Notes under the pieces: model-generated
What the model was told of the DNA's origin: nothing
Database searches by the model: none
The model's input: the letters and a program-made list of their open reading frames with translations, nothing else
NCBI GenBank assembly: GCA_937934275.1
Contig: CALHAM010000087.1
Coordinates: 1-64,000 of the forward strand
Origin: an uncultured Saprospiraceae bacterium
GTDB taxonomy: Bacteria; Bacteroidota; Bacteroidia; Chitinophagales; Saprospiraceae
Direction of reading: 5' to 3'
Length of the DNA: 64,000 nt
Translations under genes and position numbers: made by a program
In this document: piece by piece, positions 8,161 to 17,441 of the stretch
How the letters are laid out: each line of letters opens with the position of its first letter
Numbering within the stretch: the first letter of the stretch is position 1

Positions 8161-10353
8161 TTATCGCGTAAACAGCAGCTCGCGGTACTTCACCAACGGC
8201 CAGTACTGGTCGTCTACAATGCCCTCTAATTCGTCGGCAGCCTGGCGGATGCTTTCCATATGCGTTTTAACTTCGTAGCAGAAGATGCGCGCCTCCGTTA
8301 GCAAGTCGCTCGCTGTGTGGGCCTTGGCTTGAGCAGCCTGTAAGGCCTGAAGGCCTTCGCGAATAGTGTGGAGAAGATGAGCGATCTGCTGAAGGGTTTG
8401 GCGCTGAAGTACAGCAGAGTCCTCCAGACCAGCCTGCTGAAGAGCAGAGAGGTTTTGAGCCAACTCCGTTTGATAACGCACGACAGCAGGTACCACAAGA
8501 GTTTGCACCATTTCCGTCAAAGTCTTGGCTTCAATGTCTAGTTTGGTGCAATAAGCATGCAGCTGGACGTTGAGCAGAGCATCCAGCTCCTTTTTAGAGA
8601 GTACTCCGGAGCGGGAATAGAACGCTTCAGCTTCGGGAGAGGCCAGCACAGCCAATGCTTCGGGAGTGTTGGCGTGGTTCGACAGCCCTCGGCGGACAGC
8701 TTCTTGCTTCCATTCTTCGGAGTAGTTGTTGCCCTCGAAGAGTATGGGCTTCATTTTTCGGATGTACCTTTTGAGCGTCATGAGGATGGCCTCGTCTTTT
8801 TCGATGCCTTTGCCCATGAGGCGGTCCACATCGCGTTTAAAATCGAGTAACTGGAGGCCCACCATGGTGTTCATGACGGTCATGGGTGCTGCGCAGTTTT
8901 GGGAGGAGCCAACCGCTCGAATTTCGAACTTGTTGCCCGTGAAGGCGAAAGGCGAGGTGCGGTTACGGTCGGTATTGTCGAGTTCAAGATTGGGCAATTT
9001 ACTGATGAGGTCCAAGGCGCGTTTAACAGCCGCATCGTCCGTCTTTTTCCCGTCGGCGATGCGGTTGAGCAGGCGGGTCATGGCTTCGCCGATGAAAACA
9101 GAGATGATGGCCGGAGGCGCTTCGTTGGCCCCGAGCCGGTGGTCGTTTCCGGCATGCGCTACGGAAGCGCGCAGAAAGTCGGCATACCGATAGACGGCCA
9201 TGATGGTGTTGACGAAGAAGGTGAGGAAGCGTAGGTTGCGGCTGGGAGAGTCGCCGGGCGACAGGAGATTGACCCCAGTATTGGTGCTTAGGCTCCAGTT
9301 GTTGTGTTTGCCCGATCCGTTGATGCCGGCAAAGGGCTTTTCGTGGAGCAGTATGCGCAGCTTATGACGGCGAGCAATGCGCTCCATGACGTCCATGAGC
9401 AATTGGTTGTGGTCAACGGCCACATTAATTTCCTCGAAAACAGGAGCAACCTCATATTGACCGGGCGCTACTTCGTTGTGGCGCGTGCGCACGGGGATGC
9501 CTAAGCGGTGGCACTCCGTCTCCAAATCGCGCATAAAGTGATAGACGCGTTCGGGGATGGAACCAAAGTAGTGGTCCTCCAACTGTTGGTGCTTGGTCGC
9601 TGGGCGGCCCAGTAGGGTGCGGCCCGTCATGACTAAGTCGGGGCGCGCGTTAAAGAGGGCTTCGTCTATGACGAAGTATTCTTGTTCCCAGCCTAAGGTG
9701 CCCGTTACTTTGGTGATTTGCGAATTAAACAGTTGACAAACAGGCACAGCAGCTCTATCTAAAAACGATTGCGAGCGCAACAGCGGCAGTTTGTAATCTT
9801 GGGCCAAACCATCGTAAGTAACAAAGATAGTCGGTATACACAACGTCTTTCCGCCGCCCACATCCATGATGAAGGCCGGGCTGGAGGGGTCCCACACGGT
9901 GTAGCCGCGCGCTTCGAAGGTGCTGCGCATGCCTCCGGAAGGAAAAGACGAGCCGTCAGGCTCTTGTTGCACCAAGGCAGCACCCGTAAACTCTTCTATG
10001 ACTCGCCCATCGTGCGTCATGGTGAAGAACGAGTCGTGCTTTTCGGCTGTTTTGCCGGTTAGCGGCTGAAACCAGTGGGCAAAATGCGTACAGCCCTTCG
10101 ACTGCGCCCATTCTTTCATGCCAGCCGCCACTACGTCGGCTACCTCTCGGCTCAATTTTTGGCCGCTCTGCACCGCGGCTTTAACGCTCAAATAAGCATT
10201 CTCGGGCAGAAAACGGCGCATAGCTTCGTCATTAAAGACGTTCTGGCCAAAGTACGAGGCAATGCTGGTGCTCTCTGCCTCTACAAAATCGTCGGCTGGC
10301 AGGTCTATGCGGTTTTCAATAGCCTGCAGCGCGCTAAAACGAATGTGGGACAT
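8161..10353 (-). CDS. glnN: Glutamine synthetase type III
   Basis: Condenses glutamate and ammonia with ATP to glutamine. The 730-residue product has the size of the large GS III enzymes typical of Bacteroidota and cyanobacteria (GS I is about 450-470). Family segments include SFPSGGMR, LGWEQEYFVID, TRHNEVAPGQYEVAP, INGSGKHNNWS, and the C-terminal segment from about residue 560. The ATG at 10353 (MSHIRFSALQAIENR) is used because it starts at the conserved domain edge. The longer frame to 10425 is in a basic, unconserved leader. The gene is divergent from the symporter, with about 435 bases between them. No GlnB, GlnK or GlnE gene is nearby. Confidence 0.95.
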   Translation of the reverse strand: MSHIRFSALQAIENRIDLPADDFVEAESTSIASYFGQNVFNDEAMRRFLPENAYLSVKAAVQSGQKLSREVADVVAAGMKEWAQSKGCTHFAHWFQPLTGKTAEKHDSFFTMTHDGRVIEEFTGAALVQQEPDGSSFPSGGMRSTFEARGYTVWDPSSPAFIMDVGGGKTLCIPTIFVTYDGLAQDYKLPLLRSQSFLDRAAVPVCQLFNSQITKVTGTLGWEQEYFVIDEALFNARPDLVMTGRTLLGRPATKHQQLEDHYFGSIPERVYHFMRDLETECHRLGIPVRTRHNEVAPGQYEVAPVFEEINVAVDHNQLLMDVMERIARRHKLRILLHEKPFAGINGSGKHNNWSLSTNTGVNLLSPGDSPSRNLRFLTFFVNTIMAVYRYADFLRASVAHAGNDHRLGANEAPPAIISVFIGEAMTRLLNRIADGKKTDDAAVKRALDLISKLPNLELDNTDRNRTSPFAFTGNKFEIRAVGSSQNCAAPMTVMNTMVGLQLLDFKRDVDRLMGKGIEKDEAILMTLKRYIRKMKPILFEGNNYSEEWKQEAVRRGLSNHANTPEALAVLASPEAEAFYSRSGVLSKKELDALLNVQLHAYCTKLDIEAKTLTEMVQTLVVPAVVRYQTELAQNLSALQQAGLEDSAVLQRQTLQQIAHLLHTIREGLQALQAAQAKAHTASDLLTEARIFCYEVKTHMESIRQAADELEGIVDDQYWPLVKYRELLFTR

Positions 10354-10723
10354 GGGTAAAAGATACGTGAGTTTTGAACGATAGAGGGATATTGATCTAA
10401 AGCACTTCGGCGAAAAATAAGCCAAAAAGCACTGTTTTTTGCGAAAAAGACTTTTTTGATATTTCTTAACGCTTACAAAAGAGCGATTTTGAAGTTCAGC
10501 AGCGAAGGTAAGGCGATAAATTCAGCGAAATTTCCATTTTCCTTAAAAAATCTTCGCCTTTAAGCGCGCTCTTGCCTTACCTCTTTCAGTCGGCAAGGGC
10601 TTTTAACGCCTCTGACACCAGGGACCTTGAACAGAGTTCAATCTACCCTTTTGAGGCGCTTGGCGGCAACAGGTAGCGTCATTTGTTCGAAGTAGGCCCC
10701 ACCTTTTGGAGCTTGCGCTCCTA
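10354..10723. other. Intergenic region upstream of glnN (no gene)
   Basis: AT-rich divergent spacer between glnN and the symporter. On the minus strand, TACCTTCG (10503-10510) is one base off the TAnnTTTG consensus and could serve glnN with a leader of about 150 bases. A 15-base word, TAGGCCCCACCTTTT (10693-10707), recurs at 34895-34909. No coding potential or clear operator was recognised. Confidence 0.4.
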
Positions 10724-10753
10724 TTGCCGGCCTAAAAATGGCCCCTATCTTTG
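10724..10753 (+). promoter_or_regulatory. Bacteroidota-type promoter for the symporter gene
   Basis: TTG (10724-10726), 19 bases, then TATCTTTG (10746-10753). This matches the TTG-N19-21-TAnnTTTG consensus of the primary sigma factor of Bacteroidota. The start site is expected near 10760, giving a leader of about 29 bases. This supports the ATG at 10789 over the in-frame upstream ATG at 10738, which would lie ahead of the transcript start. Confidence 0.75.
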
Positions 10754-10788
10754 CCGCTGCCGGGCTTAAACTCCGGCAAAAGAATGAA

Positions 10789-12381
10789 ATGAGCGGACAT
10801 CTTACACCCGAGTTAGTCCTGGGCATCCTACTGCTCTATTTTGTCCTGCTGGCTGGAGTTGCTTTTCTGACGGGGCGCAACGTAGGCAATGAGGGTTTTT
10901 TCTTGGCCAACCGCCGGGTGCCCTGGTACGTGGTGGCTTACGCGATGATAGGCACCAGCATTAGCGGCGTTACCTTTGTTTCGGTTCCGGGAGCCGTGGG
11001 CTTAGAAACGGGAGCCAATCGGGGATTGGGTTACATGCAGCTTGTGTTCGGCTACCTGTTGGGTTATCTGTTTATCGCCACGGTACTCATGCCCATGTAT
11101 TACCGGCTCCAATTAACTTCGATTTACACGTATTTGGAGCATCGGTTGGGCTATTGGTCGTACAAAACAGGGGCGGCGTTCTTCTTGCTTTCGCGCACCT
11201 TGGGGTCGGCCACACGCATGTTCTTGGCGGCAATGGTGCTCCAGCGTTTTGTTTTTGAGCCATTGGGCGTTCCCTTTACACTGACGGTTGTTTTCATGTT
11301 GGCGCTCATTTACGGCTACACCTTTCGAGGCGGCCTGAAAACAATTATCTGGACGGACACTATCATGACTACCTTCTTTTTGGTCGCTGTGGGCTGGACG
11401 GTAGTTACGGTAGGCAAGGTACTTTCTTTAGAAGCACTCGACATTTGGCCCGCTGTGCGCAATAGCCGATACGGACAAATGTTTTTTTGGGACAATTTTG
11501 CCGGCGATCCCAACCACTTCGTTAAGCAGTTTATAAGCGGTGCTCTCATCGCCATAGTGATGACGGGCTTAGACCAAGACTTGATGCAGAAAAACTTAGC
11601 TTGCAAAAACATTCGCGCTGCCCAAAAGAACATGTTTGTTTTCTGCATCTATTTGGTCGTTATCAACCTAGCTTTCTTAATCCTGGGAGCGCTTTTGTAC
11701 ATGTACGCCACCACTGTGGGCATCGAACCACCGGCGCGCACCGACGAGCTGTATCCTCAAATTGCCTTTTACCATTTGAGCACTGCTGCCGGTGTTTTCT
11801 TCGTGCTTGGGCTTATTGCCAGTACCTATGCCAGTTCCGACAGCGCACTCACAGCACTTACGACCTCCTTTTGCGTAGATTTTTTAAACTTTGAAAAGAA
11901 ATCTCGTCACCCCGATCCATACGCCAGTGAGGAAGAAAAGCGCGCCTACTTAGATGCTACAGTAGCCCAGCAACGCCGGGCGCGCATGTGGGTGCATCTG
12001 AGTTTTTCCGTAATTTTTGTTCTCGTCATTCTCCTGCTCAAAGCCCTCAGCAGCGGTGCTGTGATTACGCTAATCTTTCAAATCGCGGGCTATACCTATG
12101 GGCCTCTGTTAGGGTTGTACGGCTTTGGGCTTTTTACCCAACGCAAGTTGCACTCGTGGTCGTTGCGCCTACCGAGACCGGGAGGTGTGCCGCTAGTGAT
12201 TCCAGCAGTGGTAGTGGTGTGCGTGTTGGCTCCTCTGATTACGTGGGCCATTGAAATGGGATGCAAAAGGTGGTTCGATGTTGGTTTTCTAACCATTCTT
12301 ATCAACGGCCTACTGACGTTTTCCGCCCTGTGGGCAATGTCGTATCGCCCCAGGGATGAGCAGATGCCGGAGTCGCCTTAG
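10789..12381 (+). CDS. Sodium:solute symporter family transporter
   Basis: A 531-residue inner-membrane protein of the SSS family (SLC5-like), which drives uptake of sugars, amino acids or other solutes with sodium. Hydrophobic segments fill the length, consistent with about 13 membrane helices. The N-terminal FFLANRRVPWYVVAYAMIGTSISG segment is the signature around TM1-TM2, shown here in part as AMIGTSISGVTFVS. The segment LDQDLMQKNLACKN around residue 265 resembles the DQDxxQR motif of sodium/glucose-type members. A short cytoplasmic, charged stretch follows near residue 370-400. The substrate cannot be told. The gene is probably monocistronic from its own promoter. The M16 peptidase follows after 134 bases. 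Confidence 0.88.
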   Translation: MSGHLTPELVLGILLLYFVLLAGVAFLTGRNVGNEGFFLANRRVPWYVVAYAMIGTSISGVTFVSVPGAVGLETGANRGLGYMQLVFGYLLGYLFIATVLMPMYYRLQLTSIYTYLEHRLGYWSYKTGAAFFLLSRTLGSATRMFLAAMVLQRFVFEPLGVPFTLTVVFMLALIYGYTFRGGLKTIIWTDTIMTTFFLVAVGWTVVTVGKVLSLEALDIWPAVRNSRYGQMFFWDNFAGDPNHFVKQFISGALIAIVMTGLDQDLMQKNLACKNIRAAQKNMFVFCIYLVVINLAFLILGALLYMYATTVGIEPPARTDELYPQIAFYHLSTAAGVFFVLGLIASTYASSDSALTALTTSFCVDFLNFEKKSRHPDPYASEEEKRAYLDATVAQQRRARMWVHLSFSVIFVLVILLLKALSSGAVITLIFQIAGYTYGPLLGLYGFGLFTQRKLHSWSLRLPRPGGVPLVIPAVVVVCVLAPLITWAIEMGCKRWFDVGFLTILINGLLTFSALWAMSYRPRDEQMPESP

Positions 12382-12515
12382 TTTTCCCTTTGCTTTGGCA
12401 CTCTTCGGTCATAAGCGGCCCTTTTCGCCCTAGCCCATCGCTCGAAAAGATGCATTTTTGTATTGGCATTTGCCTTCACTAACTTTCTACATAAAAAACA
12501 AGACATTCGAACGCT

Positions 12516-13832
12516 ATGAAAACAAAGGCGCTGATCTTGATGCTCACGCTAAATGCGGCCGTTTCACTGCTGGGGCAGAACATCCAATTTGTGGAATATA
12601 CGCTGCCCAATGGCCTGCACGTCATCTTACACGAAGACCATTCGACACCTATTGTGGCCGTGTCAGTGATGTACCACGTGGGGTCTAAGAACGAAAAACC
12701 CGACCGTACCGGCTTTGCTCACTTCTTTGAGCATCTGCTTTTTGAAGGCTCTGAAAATATCGCCCGCGGCGAATTCGACGACTACATCAGCCGGGCTGGC
12801 GGCTACAACAATGCCAATACGTGGTACGACCGCACGTATTATTACGAGGTCCTGCCCAGCAATCAATTGGCATTAGGTCTATGGCTCGAAAGCGAGCGGA
12901 TGCTGCACGCTAAAGTCGAAAAGATCGGCATCGAAACCCAGCGCCAAGTCGTCAAGGAAGAGCGTCGCCAGCGCATGGACAATCGGCCTTACGGACGCCT
13001 CTTGGAGGAGACCATGAAGCGCCTCTTTTCCGTGCACCCCTACAAGAACTCCGTGATCGGCTCGATGGAACACTTGGATGCCGCCCAAGAGGAAGACTAT
13101 GTGCAGTTTTACAAAGACTTTTATCGGCCCGACAACGCTATCCTCTCTATCGCTGGGGATATTGACATTGAGCAAACGAAGAAGCTGATTGAGCTGTACT
13201 TTGGCGACATCCCGCGCGGCCAGGGCGAAATTTACCGGCCCAAAATCACAGAGCCTCCGCTGATGAGCGAGGTGCGCGACACGTTCTACGACATCGTGCA
13301 ACTGCCAGCGGTCATCTTGGCTTACCGTATTCCGGCTCAAGGCACGCCCGATTACTACGCTGTGCAGATGCTGTCTACTCTGCTCAGTCGGGGCGAAAGT
13401 AGCCGCATGCAAAAACGCATGGTTAACGAAGAGCAGAAAGCCTTGGCTGCAGGCTCCTTCCCGCTGTCGTTGGAAGACCCTGGCGCCCACATCATGTTCG
13501 CCATCGCCAACATCGGTGTGGACCCTGCAGACTTGGAAGCCTCAATGAATGCCATCATCACCGACGTCCAGGAAAACCTCATTTCAGAGCGCGAATACCA
13601 AAAAGTTCTCAATCAGATTGAAAACGACTTCATCACCTCGAACAATACGGTGGCCGGCATCGCCGAAAGTTTGGCCAACTATAAAATGTACTTTGGGGAC
13701 GCCAACCTGATCAACACTGAGATTGAGCGCTATCGCAAGGTAACGCGCCAAGACCTTCAGCGGGCGGCGCGCGAGTACTTCAAACCTAACAGCCGCGTTG
13801 TTCTCTACTGGCTGCCTCAACAACGCAGCTGA
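12516..13832 (+). CDS. Secreted M16 (pitrilysin/insulinase) family zinc peptidase
   Basis: A 438-residue protein with an N-terminal signal peptide (MKTKALILMLTLNAAVSLLG, residues 1-20). The inverted zinc motif HFFEH (69-73) fits HxxEH. The distal glutamate lies in VVKEERRQRMDN (148 or 149), the spacing expected for M16, so it should be active. Residues 75-250 form the catalytic half and 250-438 the second M16 half (contains RGESSRMQKRMV). It is predicted to be periplasmic and to degrade peptides. Many Bacteroidota carry a second, non-catalytic M16 gene directly downstream, but none is present here. A strong terminator follows at 13850. Confidence 0.92.
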   Translation: MKTKALILMLTLNAAVSLLGQNIQFVEYTLPNGLHVILHEDHSTPIVAVSVMYHVGSKNEKPDRTGFAHFFEHLLFEGSENIARGEFDDYISRAGGYNNANTWYDRTYYYEVLPSNQLALGLWLESERMLHAKVEKIGIETQRQVVKEERRQRMDNRPYGRLLEETMKRLFSVHPYKNSVIGSMEHLDAAQEEDYVQFYKDFYRPDNAILSIAGDIDIEQTKKLIELYFGDIPRGQGEIYRPKITEPPLMSEVRDTFYDIVQLPAVILAYRIPAQGTPDYYAVQMLSTLLSRGESSRMQKRMVNEEQKALAAGSFPLSLEDPGAHIMFAIANIGVDPADLEASMNAIITDVQENLISEREYQKVLNQIENDFITSNNTVAGIAESLANYKMYFGDANLINTEIERYRKVTRQDLQRAAREYFKPNSRVVLYWLPQQRS

Positions 13833-13849
13833 CCTCCTCTTCTCCAAAA

Positions 13850-13897
13850 CAGCGGCGCAGGTGTTTTGGAACAAAACGCCAGCGCCGCTGCCTTTTT
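13850..13897 (+). terminator. Intrinsic terminator after the M16 peptidase gene
   Basis: CAGCGGCGC (13850-13858) pairs with GCGCCGCTG (13882-13890). The pairing continues inward as GGTGTTTT with AAAACGCC after one A/A mismatch, for about 17 pairs, closed by a GGAAC-type 5-base loop and followed by CCTTTTT. Confidence 0.85.
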
Positions 13898-14065
13898 AGA
13901 AAGCCCAGATAAACCAGTTCTTTTTTCTTGTTTAGGGTCAAAGAAAAGGCCGCCAAAGCCCAGTTTTATCCAGTAGTAGCGCCGCTTTATCGAAAGAAAA
14001 ATCAGCCTAAATGAGAATTTGTTCCTTTCCTTTCCAAAAACTATTAACAATAGCGGCCAAACAAC

Positions 14066-15109
14066 ATGAAAGCGCAACACATCCTTGAGCGCCTATATGC
14101 CTGGCTCAGTTACCGACCGGTGTATCACGGGCTGTTCTGGTTGACGCTGCTGGGCTTGTTGTTTTGGGCCGACTACGCTCCGGGCTCAGCGTGGTGGGTT
14201 GTCCTCACCAACGCATTTATCAGCATCTTCTTCTTTATCGGGCTAGTGTATTTTAATTTATATTACCTTATTCCACGTTATCTGGCCCGGCATGCGTTGC
14301 TCTACTTAGGGCTGGTGTTGCTTGCCTGCGCGGTCGTGACACCCATCCGCGTATTAGCCTTATACCTCAAATTCTCAGGACATCCGGAGTGGCAAAGAGC
14401 CTTGGTAGATACGCAGCTCAACCTCTATGTAGGTAGCGTGCTCGTTACCCTAACCTCCACGGTACTGCGCGTTATTACCGACTGGTGGCGCTATCAGCAA
14501 GAAAAGCAAGCCCTCCAGACGCAGACCATACAGTCGGAGTTGCGCTTCTTGAAGAGCCAGATCAACCCTCACTTCTTGTTCAACACCTTGAACAACCTGT
14601 ATGCTCTGACGCTCAAAAAAAGCGACAAAGCGCCCGAAATTGTGCTCAAGCTATCGGAAATCATGCGCTACATGCTCTACGAGTGCAATGAAAAGCAAGT
14701 GCCGCTGGAGCGCGAGGTGCAATACATCCAGAACTACCTAGATTTAGAGCGCCTTCGTCAGCCCAAAGGTGCCGATATTCAGTTCGTTACAGAGGGCCTT
14801 ATCAGCCACCAGATGATTGCCCCGCTCATCTTTGTCCCCTTTTTGGAAAATAGCTTCAAACACGGGCTTAACCACCATACGCGCGGCGGTGGCTACGTAC
14901 ACCTGCACCTAAAGGTAGAGGGGGAACAATTAATGTTTTTTATTGAAAACAACAAACCCGACCCCACTCCTCCGCCCAGCACCAGTGGTGGCATCGGCCT
15001 AGCTAACGTCCGCCAACGTTTAGACCTCCTGTACCCAGGCAAATACACCCTGGAAATTCAGGACGAACCTCTCCGCTATGCCGTAACCTTGCGCATGACC
15101 TTAGATTAA
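14066..15109 (+). CDS. LytS-type membrane sensor histidine kinase
   Basis: A 347-residue histidine kinase with four N-terminal membrane segments (about 22-37, 46-66, 76-100, 120-137) and almost no extracytoplasmic loop. A short coiled coil leads to the HisKA_7TM/His_kinase domain. The phospho-acceptor is H169 in SQINPHFLFNTLNN. The ATPase part shows FVPFLENSFKHGL (N box) and GGIGLANVRQRLDLLYP (G box). It is predicted to phosphorylate the LytTR regulator encoded 122 bases downstream. The signal is unknown; the membrane domain suggests an intramembrane or envelope cue. Confidence 0.92.
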   Translation: MKAQHILERLYAWLSYRPVYHGLFWLTLLGLLFWADYAPGSAWWVVLTNAFISIFFFIGLVYFNLYYLIPRYLARHALLYLGLVLLACAVVTPIRVLALYLKFSGHPEWQRALVDTQLNLYVGSVLVTLTSTVLRVITDWWRYQQEKQALQTQTIQSELRFLKSQINPHFLFNTLNNLYALTLKKSDKAPEIVLKLSEIMRYMLYECNEKQVPLEREVQYIQNYLDLERLRQPKGADIQFVTEGLISHQMIAPLIFVPFLENSFKHGLNHHTRGGGYVHLHLKVEGEQLMFFIENNKPDPTPPPSTSGGIGLANVRQRLDLLYPGKYTLEIQDEPLRYAVTLRMTLD

Positions 15110-15231
15110 GTAAAATCATTCGCCTATAAATCCTATGCACTCTTGTCCGATTAGCGCTTTATCCTCATTTTAGCTGTTCGCTTCTAAAAACGGATTACTC
15201 TACTCACCACACCCCACACCACATTCGCCCT

Positions 15232-15957
15232 ATGTTGAACACCTTAATTGTAGACGACGAGCCGTTGGCTTTGGATGTGCTCGAAACTTACATTAACCAG
15301 ATCTCTGATCTAAAACTCATTCAACGCTGCGCAAACGTACTGGAAGCCAATGAAGCCCTTAAAAAACACGACATCGATCTGATATTCCTCGACATACAGA
15401 TGCCTCAGCTGACGGGTATTGACTTTGTCAAAACCTTAAGCAAGCCTCCGATGATTATTTTTACTACGGCTTATGCTAACTATGCGCTGCAAGGCTTCGA
15501 GCTCAATGCTTTAGACTACCTGCTTAAGCCCATATCCTTTGAGCGGTTCCTCAAAGCCGTCAATAAGGCCTTAGAGCAAGCCGATTTGCTCGAGCGCGAG
15601 AGCCAGCTGCTGCGCGGCTTTGAGTCGGGAGAGTTTTTCTTTGTGAAAGCCGATAAAAAGCTCATCAAGATCAACTTCGACGATGTCCTCTACATTGAGG
15701 GCCTGAAAGACTACGTCATTATCAGCCAAGTACAGGGCCGGATTGTCACCCTTCAAACCATGAAAAGCTTAGAGGAAAGGCTTCCGCCTGGGCGTTTTCG
15801 GCGCATCCACCGCTCTTACATCGTAGCCTTAGATAAAATTACGGCTGTGGATGGCAACGTAGTAGAGGTTATGGAAAAAGGCAAGCCCAAGCAATTGCCC
15901 ATCGGGAAAAACTACCGAGACGAACTTTTTGAATTGATTGAAAAAAATCGCCTCTGA
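15232..15957 (+). CDS. LytTR-family response regulator
   Basis: 241 residues. The receiver domain occupies about 1-120, with acidic pocket D8/D9, phospho-acceptor D54 in LIFLDIQMP, the conserved TTAY switch region and the K in LLKPISF. The LytTR DNA-binding domain occupies about 135-238 (FFVKADKKLIKI, IEGLKDYVII, RIHRSYIV). It is the partner of the upstream LytS-type kinase. LytTR regulators usually bind paired direct repeats upstream of target genes. The FAD oxidase starts 24 bases after the stop codon, so it may be co-transcribed with the pair. Confidence 0.94.
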   Translation: MLNTLIVDDEPLALDVLETYINQISDLKLIQRCANVLEANEALKKHDIDLIFLDIQMPQLTGIDFVKTLSKPPMIIFTTAYANYALQGFELNALDYLLKPISFERFLKAVNKALEQADLLERESQLLRGFESGEFFFVKADKKLIKINFDDVLYIEGLKDYVIISQVQGRIVTLQTMKSLEERLPPGRFRRIHRSYIVALDKITAVDGNVVEVMEKGKPKQLPIGKNYRDELFELIEKNRL

Positions 15958-15981
15958 TGACAATAACCAAATGGTTGGGTT

Positions 15982-17283
15982 ATGCAGCGCAAGAGGCGAG
16001 AGTTGAGCAATTGGGGGCACTACCCTACTACAAAAGCTGAAATCTGCTTCCCCTCTTGTGAGGAAGAGGTGCGCCGCGAAGTTCTGCAGCAGCACCGGCT
16101 TATTGCCCGCGGCAACGGGCGCTGTTACGGCGATGCCGCACTCGCCTCGAACGTCCTGAGTACGCTTCGGCTCAATCGCATCCTCAGCTTCGATGCGCGA
16201 CAGGGCATCGTAGAGGTCGAAGCGGGCGTGTTGCTGGCAGACCTGTTGGACCTCATCGTGCCAGCAGGCTGGTTTTTTCACGTAACACCCGGCACGCGCT
16301 TCATCACCGTAGGCGGTGCTATTGCCTGCGATGTACACGGCAAAAATCACCCACACAAGGGCTGTTTTTCCAACTGGTTGCTCGATTTTGTGCTGATGCG
16401 CGCCGATGGCTCAGTGGTACAATGCTCGCGCCAACAGAACCGCGACCTCTTTTGGCAAACTTGTGGAGGCATGGGCTGGACGGGCATTATCTTATCGGCG
16501 CGCTTCCAACTCATGCCCATTTCGTCGGTATTTTTGCGCCAACGCACTCTAAAAGCCTCCCGTTTAGAGGCGCTCATAGATGCTTTTGAGACCAATCGCT
16601 CTTGGCCCTATGCCGTTGCCTGGATAGATGGGCTGGCACGTCGGGAACAGCTTGGGCGCGGGGTTGTTTTATTGGCTGAGCACATGGAAACTCCTAAAGT
16701 ACGTGCTCTTGCTTTCCCTAAACGGCTTGCGCTGAATGTACCGGTTTACGCACCGCATTTCCTCCTCAACCCTAAGGCCATTTGGATGCACAACCAACTC
16801 TACTTCGCCCGTGCCCGCAACGGCGAACGGCAAATTGACTTAGAGCAGTGTTTTTACCCCCTAGATCGCCTTCGCAACTGGAGCCGCCTGTACGGACGCC
16901 GAGGCTTCGTGCAGTATCAGTTTGGGCTACCTGAAGCACAATGTCTGACGGGCTTCCAGCAAGTGTTGGCACTGCTGCACCAAAGTCAGGATGTCCCCTT
17001 TTTGGGTGTCGTCAAGCGACACGGCGAACGGCCTGCGGAAGCAGTGCATAGCTTCCCGGAACGCGGCTATTCGCTGGCGCTCGACTTTCCGCGCACGCCA
17101 ACACTGCCCGCCTTGATCGCGCGCTTAGACGACCTTGTTTGGTCCTTAGGAGGAAAAGTATATCTAGCCAAAGACGCCTGCTCAGCTCCTCGAATGAGTC
17201 GCATCCGACCAGAGACTTTTGCCGCTGATAAGTTCTGGTCGCTCCTGCGCGAGCGAATTCAACGATCAGCACCAACCACTTAG
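15982..17283 (+). CDS. FAD-binding oxidase of the DprE1 / aldonolactone oxidase family
   Basis: A 433-residue flavoprotein with an N-terminal PCMH-type FAD domain. ARGNGRCYGDA (residues 42-52) is the ADP/flavin-binding loop, and DVHGKNHPHKG (117-127) matches the FAD-contacting HGKNH motif of decaprenylphosphoryl-ribose oxidase. In the C-terminal half YGRRGFVQYQFGLP (about 303-316) corresponds to the substrate-domain segment of DprE1. The family oxidises a sugar C2 hydroxyl or an aldonolactone. A polyprenyl-phosphate pentose is plausible but not shown, and the usual reductase partner DprE2 is not adjacent. The gene is 24 bases downstream of the LytTR regulator. The first residues are basic, with no signal peptide. 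Confidence 0.8.
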   Translation: MQRKRRELSNWGHYPTTKAEICFPSCEEEVRREVLQQHRLIARGNGRCYGDAALASNVLSTLRLNRILSFDARQGIVEVEAGVLLADLLDLIVPAGWFFHVTPGTRFITVGGAIACDVHGKNHPHKGCFSNWLLDFVLMRADGSVVQCSRQQNRDLFWQTCGGMGWTGIILSARFQLMPISSVFLRQRTLKASRLEALIDAFETNRSWPYAVAWIDGLARREQLGRGVVLLAEHMETPKVRALAFPKRLALNVPVYAPHFLLNPKAIWMHNQLYFARARNGERQIDLEQCFYPLDRLRNWSRLYGRRGFVQYQFGLPEAQCLTGFQQVLALLHQSQDVPFLGVVKRHGERPAEAVHSFPERGYSLALDFPRTPTLPALIARLDDLVWSLGGKVYLAKDACSAPRMSRIRPETFAADKFWSLLRERIQRSAPTT

Positions 17284-17441
17284 TAAGGTAGTGCTTCTCC
17301 TTCTTCAAAGGAAAAGTTCCCCGCTCCCACGACCCTACCTTGCAGGAGGCTCTGCCGGTTTTCACCGATTCCCTACCTTCGCCGCATACAATAGGCTGCC
17401 CTCTACCTGAAGTTTATGGGCCGAACCCACTTCTCTTTTTT

